From: Aequorivita sp. | Lineage (GTDB): Bacteria > Bacteroidota > Bacteroidia > Flavobacteriales > Flavobacteriaceae | DNA: 64,000 nt | Assembly (NCBI GenBank): GCA_024637015.1 | Contig: JAGXGE010000004.1 | Coordinates: forward strand, 248,001-312,000 | Direction: 5' to 3' | Shown: in pieces, positions 53,781 to 62,410 of the stretch | How positions within the stretch are numbered: the stretch's first letter is position 1 | How the letters are laid out: the number at the start of each line of letters is the position of its first letter | The notes under the pieces: generated by a model | Database searches by the model: none | Told to the model about the DNA's origin: nothing | The model's input: only the letters and a program-made list of their open reading frames with translations | Program-made: the position numbers and the translations under genes

Positions 53781-54446
53781 TCAATCTTCCCGTTCTAGAA
53801 TTTTAATATCTGCCAATAATTTTTCAATAGATTCAGGGTCTGTTCCGTCATAAAACCCTCGAATACGCTTCTTTTTATCAACTAGCACAAAGTTTTCGGT
53901 GTGGACCAGATCATTTTCTGAGAAAGGAACATCTTTAGCAGCAAGGTAGGATTTTCGGGCAAGGTCGTAGATTTCTTTTTTATTGCCAGTTACCAAATTC
54001 CATTTGGCATCATTCACTCCTTTTTCCAAGGCATATCTTTTAAGTTGGGCAACAGTGTCAATTTCTGGAGTTACAGTATGGGAGAGCAGCATTACCTGCT
54101 TGTCATTTTTCAATTTTTCTTGTATTTCTGCCATATGGCTCGTCATTATTGGGCAAATGGTCTGGCAAGTTGTGAAGAAAAAATCTGCAACATAAATTTT
54201 GTTCTTGTAGTCGTCTTGGGTGATGGTCTTCCCGTTTTGATTGGTCAAACTAAAATCGGCAATGGTATGGTATTTTTTTACATACTGAAGTGTGGTGTCC
54301 ACAAGTTCTGTGGAAACATCTGCAGGTTGATAGATTTTCAGCACTTCTTTCGGTTTCATTATCTGGTAAATAATTGAAATAATGATAATTGAAAGAATAA
54401 GAAAAAAAACTGCAAAGAATTTATATTTGCTAAAAAAAGTAAGCAT
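53781..54446 (-). CDS. SCO1/SenC family protein
   Basis: 221 residues: an N-terminal membrane anchor (about 9-29), then a thioredoxin-like domain. The copper motif is TTCQTICPIM (CxxxC, about 93-102) and the third ligand His is in LLSHTVTPEID. It acts as copper chaperone and thiol reductant for the CuA site of cytochrome oxidase. No oxidase genes are adjacent. Reading starts at ATG 54446, with a -7 motif upstream. Confidence 0.92.
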   Translation of the reverse strand: MLTFFSKYKFFAVFFLILSIIIISIIYQIMKPKEVLKIYQPADVSTELVDTTLQYVKKYHTIADFSLTNQNGKTITQDDYKNKIYVADFFFTTCQTICPIMTSHMAEIQEKLKNDKQVMLLSHTVTPEIDTVAQLKRYALEKGVNDAKWNLVTGNKKEIYDLARKSYLAAKDVPFSENDLVHTENFVLVDKKKRIRGFYDGTDPESIEKLLADIKILERED

Positions 54447-54483
54447 TGCGTTAAATTTTAGACTAAAACTCCATATTTGAGCG

Positions 54484-54491
54484 CAAAAATA
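54484..54491 (-). promoter_or_regulatory. TAnnTTTG -7 motif of the SCO gene
   Basis: TATTTTTG on the minus strand, 37 bases ahead of the ATG at 54446. Confidence 0.6.
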
Positions 54492-54628
54492 ACTCCTAAT
54501 ACTAACAAAATGAATACATTTAACATCCTAATTTCACGCTGAAATGTATCTTCTTATTTATTTCTTTTTCAACCTCGAAAATTGGTCAATAAATTTCAGC
54601 AAAACTATAATTACATAAATATGACCCA

Positions 54629-56563
54629 ATGAAAACTTTAGTACTCCCCTTTTTATTTTTAATTTCCTTTTTTTCCTTTTCGCAAAATTTCCAAGAAGAA
54701 AACATAAGTGAAGCTGAAGCCAAAGCGGCAACTGGAATGTTCGCTGGAGAGCGAAACATGAATACTAACAATTATGATTTAAAGTATGCACGGTTGGAAT
54801 TGACTGTAGATCCATCGCAACCTTTTATTAGCGGAAAAATCACTTCACATTTTGAAGCAAAAGAAAACATAAATACAGTAGTTTTTGAGCTTGTTGATAA
54901 TATGACTGTTTCACAAGTAACTCAGCGTGGCAATCCGCTTTCCTTTACACAAAACAATAATGACGAAGTTGTGATAACGCTATCACAGATGCAAAATCAA
55001 GGAGTTTTGGATTCCCTTTCCGTTAGCTATTCCGGAAACCCAATAAGTTCTGGTTTTGGTTCCTTTGAAGTGGATACACATAACGGAGATCCAGTAATGT
55101 GGACACTTTCAGAACCTTTTGGCGCAAAGGCATGGTGGCCATGCAAACAAGATTTGATTGATAAAATCGATTTGATTGATGTTTATATTACTACTCCTCG
55201 TTTCAATCCTTCAAGTGAAGAATATGTGGCAGTTTCTAACGGTTTGGAATTGAGCCAAAACATAAATGGCAGCAACAAAACCACACATTTTAGACACCAA
55301 CATCCCATTCCTGCTTATTTAGTGGCAATTGCTGTAACCAACTACACGGTTTATTCTCACACGGTTGACAATAATGGAAACCCTTTTGAGATTGTAAACT
55401 ATATTTATCCGGAAGATCTTGCTTACGCACAAGCCCGTACTCCAGTGACAGTTGATATTATGAATCTTTATGCAGATCTTTTTGAGCCTTATCCTTTTGC
55501 CGATGAAAAATATGGCCATGCAGAATTTGGCTGGGGTGGCGGAATGGAGCACACAACCGTTTCCTTTATGGGCGGACTCAGCCGTGGATTGATTGCACAC
55601 GAACTTGGTCACCAATGGTTTGGCGATAAAGTAACTTGTGGCAGCTGGCAAGATATTTGGTTGAACGAAGGTTTTGCAACGTATTTAGCTGGAATGGTAA
55701 TTGAGAATTTTGATGGAAATACAGATTTTAGAAGCTGGAAACAAAGCCAAACTTCTTCCATTACCCAACAAACCGATGGTTCTGTATATATTCCAGCACA
55801 AGATACTACTTCCGTGAACCGAATTTTCAACAGCAGACTCTCCTACAATAAAGGCTCCATGGTTTTGCATATGCTTCGTAAGAAATTAGGCGACGCTGTT
55901 TTCTTTCAAGGATTAAAAGATTATTTAGCAGACCCTGCTCTAGCATACGGATATGCCAAAACAGAAGATCTTATCCGCAATATGGAAGATGCCAGTGGTG
56001 AAGATCTCAACGAGTTTTTTCAGGATTGGATTTACGGTGAAGGCTATCCACGTTATACCATTCAATGGAACCAAGCTGGTGGGTCGGCAAATTTAAACGT
56101 GAAAATTTCACAGACCCAAAGCCATCCTTCAGTTTCGTTTTTTGAAGTGCCAGTGCCTTTAAGAATTATTGGCGCACAGGGCGAAACGTTAGACATCGTG
56201 CTAGACAATACAACAAACGACCAAACATTCCAGCCTGCAGTAGGCTTTACGGTACAGAGTGTACAGTTTGACCCGGAGAAGGATATTATTTCAAGAAATA
56301 ACAATGTTATTTTGGGTACTGGAGATTTTGCTTTGGACCAACAATTGGTTTTATATCCAAATCCAACTTCTGGTATTATTACCCTTCAAAAACCCGAAGC
56401 TTTGGAAGTAAACCAAGTGAGAATATACAATGCCTTGGGACAATTGCTATACAAAGAAAATTATTCTGAAACAGTTGATGTTTCCAGGTTTTCCAAAGGC
56501 ATTCTGTTTTTCCAAATGGAAACCGAACAAGGGATTATAAATAAAACAATTGTGAAAGAATAG
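54629..56563 (+). CDS. Exported M1 family metallo-aminopeptidase with T9SS type A tail
   Basis: 644 residues, signal peptide ending SFSQ (residue 19). The N-terminal beta domain is followed by the catalytic domain with GGMEH (304-308) as the substrate-binding loop in the GAMEN position and HELGH (H324, E325, H328) with the third zinc ligand E347 in NEGFATY. The C-terminal about 75 residues (YPNPTSGIITLQ and FFQMETEQGIINK) are a type A sorting tail, so it is secreted by the type IX system and should trim peptides outside the cell. It stands alone with a strong terminator downstream. Confidence 0.93.
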   Translation: MKTLVLPFLFLISFFSFSQNFQEENISEAEAKAATGMFAGERNMNTNNYDLKYARLELTVDPSQPFISGKITSHFEAKENINTVVFELVDNMTVSQVTQRGNPLSFTQNNNDEVVITLSQMQNQGVLDSLSVSYSGNPISSGFGSFEVDTHNGDPVMWTLSEPFGAKAWWPCKQDLIDKIDLIDVYITTPRFNPSSEEYVAVSNGLELSQNINGSNKTTHFRHQHPIPAYLVAIAVTNYTVYSHTVDNNGNPFEIVNYIYPEDLAYAQARTPVTVDIMNLYADLFEPYPFADEKYGHAEFGWGGGMEHTTVSFMGGLSRGLIAHELGHQWFGDKVTCGSWQDIWLNEGFATYLAGMVIENFDGNTDFRSWKQSQTSSITQQTDGSVYIPAQDTTSVNRIFNSRLSYNKGSMVLHMLRKKLGDAVFFQGLKDYLADPALAYGYAKTEDLIRNMEDASGEDLNEFFQDWIYGEGYPRYTIQWNQAGGSANLNVKISQTQSHPSVSFFEVPVPLRIIGAQGETLDIVLDNTTNDQTFQPAVGFTVQSVQFDPEKDIISRNNNVILGTGDFALDQQLVLYPNPTSGIITLQKPEALEVNQVRIYNALGQLLYKENYSETVDVSRFSKGILFFQMETEQGIINKTIVKE

Positions 56564-56665
56564 ATTTTTTCGCCACGAATAGACGAATAAATATATACAA
56601 ATATTCGAAGATTCGTTACTGTACATTTTTGAGCAATACTATAAAACGGTTTCAAAATTAATGAT

Positions 56666-56697
56666 AAATAAGCGGGAACAAACCCGCTTATTTTTTT
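56666..56697 (+). terminator. Terminator after the M1 peptidase gene
   Basis: An eleven-base-pair perfect stem AAATAAGCGGG/CCCGCTTATTT with a six-base loop and a T run. It is about 100 bases beyond the stop codon. Confidence 0.9.
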
Positions 56698-56714
56698 TGC
56701 AAGTTCTAAAAGCT

Positions 56715-56722
56715 TACTTTTG
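56715..56722 (+). promoter_or_regulatory. TAnnTTTG -7 motif of rseP
   Basis: TACTTTTG, about 128 bases ahead of ATG 56851. It sits immediately after the M1 terminator and gives an unusually long leader. Confidence 0.6.
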
Positions 56723-56727
56723 TGCGA

Positions 56728-56850
56728 TTTTTTGCTGAAACCGCTGGTTATTGAACGGAGCCTAGGTATGGCAAGCAAAATCATTTTAGGCTCGATTTTA
56801 GTAATAATTTATTTATAATCGAGACCATTAAAAAACATATTTAAGACACT
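56728..56850 (+). other. Long, structured leader of rseP with alternative hairpins
   Basis: Two inverted repeats share three bases. GAGCCTA (56758-56764) pairs with TAGGCTC (56787-56793), and CTCGATT (56791-56797) pairs with AATCGAG (56817-56823). Both pairings cannot form fully together. A further TTTTGCT/AGCAAAA pair encloses the first part. It could be a riboregulatory leader or an independent small RNA. No family is recognised. Confidence 0.4.
56768..56818 (+). CDS. Possible 16-residue leader peptide in the rseP leader
   Basis: ATG 56768 to TAA 56816-56818, reading MASKIILGSILVIIYL. It is hydrophobic, preceded by a purine-rich AACGGAGCC and placed so that its codons cover one arm of each leader hairpin. 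No homologue is known to me. The ORF may be chance. Confidence 0.3.
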   Translation: MASKIILGSILVIIYL

Positions 56851-58182
56851 ATGAGTCCATTTTTTATAAAAACTATTCAGCTTCTTTTAAGTTTATCCAT
56901 ATTGATCGTGCTCCACGAATTGGGACACTTTATTCCCGCAAAACTTTTTAAGACTAGGGTTGAAAAATTCTACCTTTTCTTTGATGTTAAGTTTTCACTT
57001 TTCAAAAAGAAAATTGGCGAAACAGTATACGGAATTGGCTGGTTGCCATTGGGCGGTTATATAAAGATTGCCGGAATGATAGACGAGAGCATGGACAAAG
57101 AGCAAATGGCTGGTCCGCCACAACCATGGGAATTCCGCAGTAAACCTGCCTGGCAACGTTTAATAATTATGCTTGGCGGAGTAACGGTGAATATTATTGT
57201 GGGCTTCGTTATCTATATGGGAATCCTTTATTTCTACGGAAGAAATGTTACTACAAATGAGGATCTTCCAGAAGGTTTTTCGGTTACCGAGCAATTTAAG
57301 GGATACGGCTTCGAGGATGGTGATCAGATTTTAAGTATAAATGGAGAGCCATTGGATGACGTGCTCGAAATAAACCGATATATTTTTGTTCGCGATGTTT
57401 CAAAGGTAGAAGTGAAACATGCTGATGGCAGCCTTGAGACCATTAAAGTTCCAGAAGATGCAGGCTCAAAAATGTTTCAAAGTGGTATAATGCCCGCATT
57501 CAGCCCAAGACAAAGTATAGTCTTGGATTCTGTGTGGGAAGACTTTCCAGCCCAGAAAGCAGGATTATTAAAGTCTGATAAAATAGTTTCTGTCAATGGT
57601 CAGGATGTTGAATATTTAGGTGAATTTGAAAAAATTGCCGAAGCCAATAAAGGCAAAGAAAATATATTGGTTGTTGAACGAAGTAATCAATTAGACACTT
57701 TAAAAGTTATTCCTGATGAAAAAGGAACTTTTGGTGTAACGTTTTCTTCAAAGAAACTTAACTCGCAATTGGGCCAAACTGAAATAAAATATTCTTTGGG
57801 TGAAAGCATCGTTGGCGGTTTTGGTTATGGTTTCAATACATTGAAAGATTACGTTGCTCAATTTAAATACGTTTTCACTAAAAAAGGGGCAACGCAAGTT
57901 GGCGGCTTTGGTGCTATAGGCAATCTTTTCCCTGACGTTTGGGACTGGCAAAGCTTTTGGGCAACCACAGCTTTAATCTCAATAATACTTGCATTTATGA
58001 ATATCCTTCCTATTCCAGCTTTGGATGGTGGCCATGTAATGTTTCTTTTATATGAAATAGTTACCGGTCGCAAACCGAACGACAAGTTTATGGAATATGC
58101 ACAAATGGTCGGTTTCTTTATTTTGATAGCCTTGGTGCTTTTTGCCAACGGGAACGATATCTATCGCTGGCTTTTTGAATAA
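56851..58182 (+). CDS. rseP: Site-2 protease RseP (M50)
   Basis: 443 residues. The zinc motif HELGH (H22, E23, H26) lies in the first membrane helix, two PDZ domains follow (about 140-200 and 210-290), and the C-terminal motif NILPIPALDGGH holds the third ligand region. It cuts anti-sigma factors and remnant signal peptides inside the membrane. An ECF sigma gene with a membrane partner lies 253 bases downstream, a natural candidate substrate pathway, but a link is inference. Confidence 0.94.
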   Translation: MSPFFIKTIQLLLSLSILIVLHELGHFIPAKLFKTRVEKFYLFFDVKFSLFKKKIGETVYGIGWLPLGGYIKIAGMIDESMDKEQMAGPPQPWEFRSKPAWQRLIIMLGGVTVNIIVGFVIYMGILYFYGRNVTTNEDLPEGFSVTEQFKGYGFEDGDQILSINGEPLDDVLEINRYIFVRDVSKVEVKHADGSLETIKVPEDAGSKMFQSGIMPAFSPRQSIVLDSVWEDFPAQKAGLLKSDKIVSVNGQDVEYLGEFEKIAEANKGKENILVVERSNQLDTLKVIPDEKGTFGVTFSSKKLNSQLGQTEIKYSLGESIVGGFGYGFNTLKDYVAQFKYVFTKKGATQVGGFGAIGNLFPDVWDWQSFWATTALISIILAFMNILPIPALDGGHVMFLLYEIVTGRKPNDKFMEYAQMVGFFILIALVLFANGNDIYRWLFE

Positions 58183-58204
58183 ACGAAACATAAAATAGTC
58201 TTTT

Positions 58205-58239
58205 AAAATACTTCGGAACAAGCCCGAAGTATTTTTTTT
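58205..58239 (+). terminator. Terminator after rseP
   Basis: A twelve-base-pair stem AAAATACTTCGG/CCGAAGTATTTT with a seven-base loop and a run of T residues. Confidence 0.92.
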
Positions 58240-58435
58240 GAAATTTTGTGATGACATTTTAGTTACTTTTCCGATGTATTTAAAATAGCGAAATGGAATA
58301 TATGGGGTTTTGAACGAAAGTAAAAGAGAAAGATTGGTTCATTTCAACGAAAAAAATATCCATATAACTTAAGTTGCACAATTTTTTTTTACCAATTACG
58401 TATAAATTGTATCTTTCTGTATTGTTTCAATCACA
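58240..58435 (+). other. Upstream region of the ECF sigma gene
   Basis: About 196 AT-rich bases without an ORF. TATCTTTC (58410-58417) differs from TAnnTTTG by one base and lies 18 bases ahead of ATG 58436. A long A- and T-tract (58378-58392) precedes it. I find no clear operator. Confidence 0.4.
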
Positions 58436-59023
58436 ATGCAGAAAATAAGCAACCGAAAAATTAAGGATTTGCCTTTCAATGAAATGGTAGCGCTCATAAA
58501 AAAAAATGACGCTGCTACCTTAAAAGAATTGTACAAAACAAACTTTCATAAAGTGAAACGCTATGTTTATAAAAACAATGGCGGTGAGCAACAGGCAAAG
58601 GATTTATATCAAGAAGCATTCATAGCGATGTGGCGAAATATTAAAGAAGGTAAGTTTTCTGCTGAAAGTGAAACCGCCATCAATGGGTATCTTTTTCAGA
58701 TTGCAAAATACAAATGGTTGGATCACGTGCGTTCGGCCAGATATAAAAATACCACGTTCATAAACCGTGAAATGGAATATAACGAGCCAGAAGTAGAGGA
58801 AAATGAAATTCAAAATAGAAAAATTAAAATCATTATGGATTCCATAAGCAACTTTGGCGAACGTTGCCAGTTGCTGATGAAACTTTTCTATTTTGAACAA
58901 AAACCTTTTAAAGAAATAGCCAAAATAATGGCTATGGACGAGGCCTCTGCACGCAACGCAAAATATAGATGCCAAGAACAATTAAAAAAAATGACCCCAA
59001 TTATCCCCAATGGATCCAAATAA
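58436..59023 (+). CDS. ECF-type RNA polymerase sigma factor
   Basis: 195 residues: region 2 (about 25-95, with KDLYQEAFIAMWRNI) and region 4 (about 125-185, with FKEIAKIMAMDEASARNAKY as the DNA-contacting helix-turn-helix) are present without an intervening sigma-70 region 3. It probably directs a small stress or envelope regulon. Its last 14 bases overlap the start of a TPR membrane protein gene, the usual arrangement of a sigma and anti-sigma pair. Confidence 0.88.
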   Translation: MQKISNRKIKDLPFNEMVALIKKNDAATLKELYKTNFHKVKRYVYKNNGGEQQAKDLYQEAFIAMWRNIKEGKFSAESETAINGYLFQIAKYKWLDHVRSARYKNTTFINREMEYNEPEVEENEIQNRKIKIIMDSISNFGERCQLLMKLFYFEQKPFKEIAKIMAMDEASARNAKYRCQEQLKKMTPIIPNGSK

Positions 59024-59744
59024 AAAAATAGAAAACAATCAAGAAACCCAAGAGCTTATCGATGCCTACCTATTGGGCAAACTGGATACTGCTGCATTGG
59101 CCAATTTTAATGAGCGCATGAAAATCTATCCAGATTTTCGGGTGATGGTTGAGGAACAACGCCTTCTTTTTAAAAGTATAGAAGAGCACAACTTGAAAAA
59201 TTCTTTAGATGAATACCACGAAGAAATACTGGAAGACCCAAAAAAAAATTGGCAAAGCCAAGGTTGGCTTGCAATTGCTGCATCTTTTTTAATACTCATT
59301 GGAGTTGTTTCTTGGGCAATTTTCAACAACGGAAATTCCCCCGAAAAGGTTTTTGCAGCAAACTTTAAACCAGACCCAGGTCTTCCCACCACTATGGGTA
59401 CTTCCTCAGAATATGAATTTTATTATGGAATGGTTAATTATAAACGCAAGGAATATGCTGAGGCAATTTCGCGCTGGGAGCCTATTTATGGTGCCAATCC
59501 TGAAAATGATACGTTGGTTTACTTTCTTGGGGTAGCAAATTTGGCAAACGGCAACCCCAGGCAAGCTGAAAAATACCTGCAAATGGCTAACAAAAAAACT
59601 AAGAGTGTTTTTTATGAAGACACAAAATATTATTTGGCTTTGTCACTTTTGAAAGAAAACAAAATACAAGAAGCTATAGAAGCGCTTACAAACAGTAGTT
59701 CTTCTGCAAATATATCGCTCCTCCAACAAATTAAAGACCTATAG
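59010..59744 (+). CDS. TPR membrane protein, likely anti-sigma partner
   Basis: 244 residues. A cytoplasmic N-terminus (about 1-85) with a charged helix pattern (LIDAYLLGKLDTAALANFNE, like the anti-sigma zf-HC2 replacement region seen in flavobacterial anti-sigma factors, but without the zinc Cys/His set), one membrane helix (about 90-108, GWLAIAASFLILIGVVSWAI) and an external TPR part (about 130-244). It overlaps the sigma gene by 14 bases. The anti-sigma role is inferred from position and layout. Confidence 0.75.
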   Translation: MDPNKKIENNQETQELIDAYLLGKLDTAALANFNERMKIYPDFRVMVEEQRLLFKSIEEHNLKNSLDEYHEEILEDPKKNWQSQGWLAIAASFLILIGVVSWAIFNNGNSPEKVFAANFKPDPGLPTTMGTSSEYEFYYGMVNYKRKEYAEAISRWEPIYGANPENDTLVYFLGVANLANGNPRQAEKYLQMANKKTKSVFYEDTKYYLALSLLKENKIQEAIEALTNSSSSANISLLQQIKDL

Positions 59745-59834
59745 TTATTTTTAATTTCTTCGAATTTTGAAATATTAAAAAACAGAAAACTCACAAAGTT
59801 TTTGGTTTTTATTTTGATGGAATTAAAAAATAGG

Positions 59835-59842
59835 TATATTTG
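59835..59842 (+). promoter_or_regulatory. TAnnTTTG -7 motif of tRNA-Asn
   Basis: TATATTTG, 18 bases ahead of the mature tRNA end. Confidence 0.65.
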
Positions 59843-59860
59843 CAACCGCTAACGCAAAAT

Positions 59861-59934
59861 TCCTCCTTAGCTCAGTTGGTTAGAGCATCTGACTGTTAAT
59901 CAGAGGGTCCTTGGTTCGAGCCCAAGAGGAGGAG
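59861..59934 (+). tRNA. tRNA-Asn, anticodon GTT
   Basis: 74 bases. Acceptor TCCTCCT/AGGAGGA, D arm with AGCTCAGTTGGTTAGAGC, anticodon stem CTGAC/... with loop reading CTGTTAA and anticodon GTT, and T arm CTTGG-TTCGAGC-CCAAG. The discriminator is G. The CCA end is not encoded. Confidence 0.95.
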
Positions 59935-59945
59935 CACAGTTAGAG

Positions 59946-59974
59946 AAAACCTTTACAGAAATGTAGAGGTTTTT
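59946..59974 (+). terminator. Terminator after tRNA-Asn
   Basis: Twelve-base stem AAAACCTtTACA/TGTAgAGGTTTT (one mismatch) with a GAAA loop and T-rich end. The following 160 bases up to the next promoter contain no ORF or other structure I recognise. Confidence 0.8.
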
Positions 59975-60134
59975 GTGTTTTAGGTGGGTAAAATATAGGT
60001 CAGACATTCTCTTTTTATTTAACGTTTAAAATTTACCAAAAGAAAAAATTGGAGCTTTGTGCTTGCTTCGCAATCGTTTAAAAAAGAAATCTTTGCTATG
60101 TGAAGTTTACTTATAGCAATCGCTCTAAAATAAC

Positions 60135-60142
60135 TAAATTTG
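60135..60142 (+). promoter_or_regulatory. TAnnTTTG -7 motif of tRNA-Arg
   Basis: TAAATTTG, 15 bases ahead of the mature tRNA. Confidence 0.65.
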
Positions 60143-60157
60143 CATTTCCATAATAAA

Positions 60158-60229
60158 GGCCTCATAGTTCAATGGATAGAATAGAAGTTTCCTAAACTTT
60201 AGATCCAAGTTCGATTCTTGGTGAGGCTA
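60158..60229 (+). tRNA. tRNA-Arg, anticodon CCT
   Basis: 72 bases. Acceptor GGCCTCA/TGAGGCT (terminal G-T pair), D arm GTTC/GAAT, anticodon stem GAAGT/ACTTT with loop TTCCTAA (anticodon CCT), T arm CCAAG-TTCGATT-CTTGG. It reads AGG arginine codons. CCA is not encoded. The 231 bases between it and the next gene hold no ORF or strong hairpin that I can see. Confidence 0.93.
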
Positions 60230-60460
60230 CAAGAAAATCCTAAAACAATCGGTTTTTGAACCTTTTATAATCCCTTCTCCATATTTTATTTTTTTACAGT
60301 CCTTCATGAGGATTAGAGTTTGAAGGTTCCAATAAATCATTTTTCGCCTATTCGTTTTTATAATAATTTTAAGTTGGTCAAAAAAATATTTACCTTAAAT
60401 TATCATCAATTTCATTTTTAGCCCGTTGAAATAACTAAAACCTTATATTACTGAACCTTT

Positions 60461-61330
60461 ATGAACGAAAACAAAATAGCTTTTTGGATAATATTTGGAG
60501 TACTAGCCTTTGTGGGCGTTCTATGGTATGCTTTTGAAAACCCCGCTCTTAATCCGCGTTTGGAAGAAGAAACCTATACAATAATCCGCAAATGGGATAT
60601 GCCTATTGAACTTAATGAAATTTCAGGCATCAGCTGGATTTCAGAAGACAAAATTGCCTGTGTGCAGGATGAGGAAGGTATTATTTTTGTTTATAATCTT
60701 TCCACCTCGTTGGTAGATTACCAAATCAATTTTTCAAAAGCCGGAGATTACGAAGGCCTAGTTATCTTAGATAGCACCGCCTATGTTTTGGAAAGTAGTG
60801 GTGAAATTTTTGAGGTTGTGAACTTTTTGAAAACTGATTTCACGGTAAAAAACTATAAGATTCCTTTTACAGGGAAAAATAATATGGAATCTTTGGGGCT
60901 TGACCTTAAGAACAATAGACTTTTACTGACTGCAAAAAATAAGGATCCACAAGGCAATAATTATAAAAGCATTTATGCATTTGATCTCGATACAAAAACA
61001 ATTTCAAACAATCCCATATCTAAGATTTCACTTAACAATCCTGTTTTCCAAATTAAGGATGCTGATGACGATATAGACAAAACCCCTTCTTTTTCACCTT
61101 CAGATATAGATATAAACCCAGCCAATGGAAACATCTATGTTTTACAAAGCAATCCTCCCCAAGTTTTGATTATGGATTCCTTGAGCAAGCCAAAAATTAT
61201 ACATCACTTCCACAGTGATACTTTTCCCCAACCTGAAGGAATTACATTTTCTCCAGAAGGAACGCTCTATATCTCCAATGAAGGGAGAAATGGCACTGCA
61301 AATATTCTTGAAGTAGAGTTTAAAAAGTAA
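60461..61330 (+). CDS. SdiA-regulated domain protein
   Basis: 289 residues: an N-terminal membrane anchor (about 7-25, IAFWIIFGVLAFVGVLWYAF) and a six-bladed propeller-like domain (about 40-285). ELNEISGISWISEDKIACVQ and GDYEGLVILDSTAYVLES match the SdiA-regulated family. LYISNEGRNGTANI closes the propeller. The biochemical role is unknown. It is flanked by tRNA-Arg upstream and a convergent dehydrogenase gene downstream. Confidence 0.82.
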   Translation: MNENKIAFWIIFGVLAFVGVLWYAFENPALNPRLEEETYTIIRKWDMPIELNEISGISWISEDKIACVQDEEGIIFVYNLSTSLVDYQINFSKAGDYEGLVILDSTAYVLESSGEIFEVVNFLKTDFTVKNYKIPFTGKNNMESLGLDLKNNRLLLTAKNKDPQGNNYKSIYAFDLDTKTISNNPISKISLNNPVFQIKDADDDIDKTPSFSPSDIDINPANGNIYVLQSNPPQVLIMDSLSKPKIIHHFHSDTFPQPEGITFSPEGTLYISNEGRNGTANILEVEFKK

Positions 61331-61345
61331 TATTGCTGGTGAATA

Positions 61346-62293
61346 TCAATATTTCTTTTTCAAGTTTTCAAGCATAATGGTTGTCATTTCGTCTAAAGAA
61401 ATTTCACTTTTCCATCCCCAATCAGTTCTAGCCTCAGTGTCATCAATACTTTGCGGCCAACTGTCTGCAATAGCTTGTCTAAAATCAGGTTCATAACCAA
61501 TCTTAAATTCTGGTATGTGTTTTTGAATACTCGCCGTTATTTCTTCTGGATTAAAACTCATTGCGGCAAGATTGTAGGAGCTTCTAATTTTAACCTTTTC
61601 TGGTTCAGCCTCCATAATATTTACTGTAGCCTTTATTGCATCATCCATAAACATCATTGGTAATGTGGTCTCCGAATTTAAAAAGCAGATGTATTTTTTG
61701 TGTTTCAAGGCTTTGTGATAAATATCTACCGCATAGTCAGTAGTGCCCCCTCCTGGAAGCGTTTTATAGCTTATTAGACCCGGATAGCGGATGCTTCGAA
61801 CATCTACTCCATAACGGTTAAAATAATATTCACACCAACGCTCGCCAGTTTGCTTGCTGATTCCGTAAACAGTGCTGGGCTCCATTACAGTGCGTTGGGG
61901 CGTATTAGTTTTGGGAGTGGTCGGACCAAAAACAGCAATACTTGAAGGCCAAAATATTTTTTCAATTTTTTTGTCCTTCGCCAAATTCAAAACGTGAAAA
62001 AGTGAATTCATATTTAGGTTCCATCCTTTCATGGGGAACTTTTCCGCAGTTGCCGAAAGCATGGCTGCCATTAAATAAACATCTGTAATTTCGTGTCGTA
62101 TCACAATTTCTTCAATCGCGTTGTAATCCATTGCGTCCAAAATTTCAAATGGGCCACTGTTCATGAGCTCATCATCCCCTTCGCGAATGTCACTAGCTAT
62201 TACTTTATGCTTACCGAATTTATCCCGTAAATAAACCGTTAATTCCGTTCCTATTTGTCCGCAAGCGCCAATGATTAGAATTCGTTTCTTCAT
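61346..62293 (-). CDS. L-threonine 3-dehydrogenase, short-chain (epimerase-like) type
   Basis: 315 residues from MKKRIL. Rossmann NAD motif GACGQIG (about 9-15), the TSY-like catalytic set SSIAVFGPTTP and YGISKQTGERW (YxxxK), and SIRYPGLISY, which match the flavobacterial short-chain threonine dehydrogenases rather than UDP-sugar epimerases. It oxidises L-threonine to 2-amino-3-oxobutyrate. The frame extends to 62353, but the extra 20 residues are hydrophobic and overlap the lipoprotein gene's upstream region, so ATG 62293 is taken. Confidence 0.85.
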   Translation of the reverse strand: MKKRILIIGACGQIGTELTVYLRDKFGKHKVIASDIREGDDELMNSGPFEILDAMDYNAIEEIVIRHEITDVYLMAAMLSATAEKFPMKGWNLNMNSLFHVLNLAKDKKIEKIFWPSSIAVFGPTTPKTNTPQRTVMEPSTVYGISKQTGERWCEYYFNRYGVDVRSIRYPGLISYKTLPGGGTTDYAVDIYHKALKHKKYICFLNSETTLPMMFMDDAIKATVNIMEAEPEKVKIRSSYNLAAMSFNPEEITASIQKHIPEFKIGYEPDFRQAIADSWPQSIDDTEARTDWGWKSEISLDEMTTIMLENLKKKY

Positions 62294-62385
62294 ATTTAAC
62301 TTTTTCAAAAAATGAAATGTAAATATACATATTATCACTTCTATCAAAGCCAAAAAAAATTATGCTTCATTTGGTTAATAACCAG

Positions 62386-62393
62386 TATCTTTG
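62386..62393 (+). promoter_or_regulatory. TAnnTTTG -7 motif of the lipoprotein gene
   Basis: TATCTTTG, 17 bases ahead of ATG 62411. Confidence 0.6.
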
Positions 62394-62410
62394 TGCCTCT
62401 TTTATTTTTT

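Noticed and set aside
59861-60229. tRNA genes as integration sites of a mobile element
   Set aside because: No integrase, no direct repeat of a tRNA 3' end and no foreign gene content lies next to tRNA-Asn or tRNA-Arg.
62294-62353. 20-residue extension of the threonine dehydrogenase and matching extension of the divergent lipoprotein gene
   Set aside because: The two extensions overlap each other and lie ahead of the promoter motif. Both proteins have good starts downstream.
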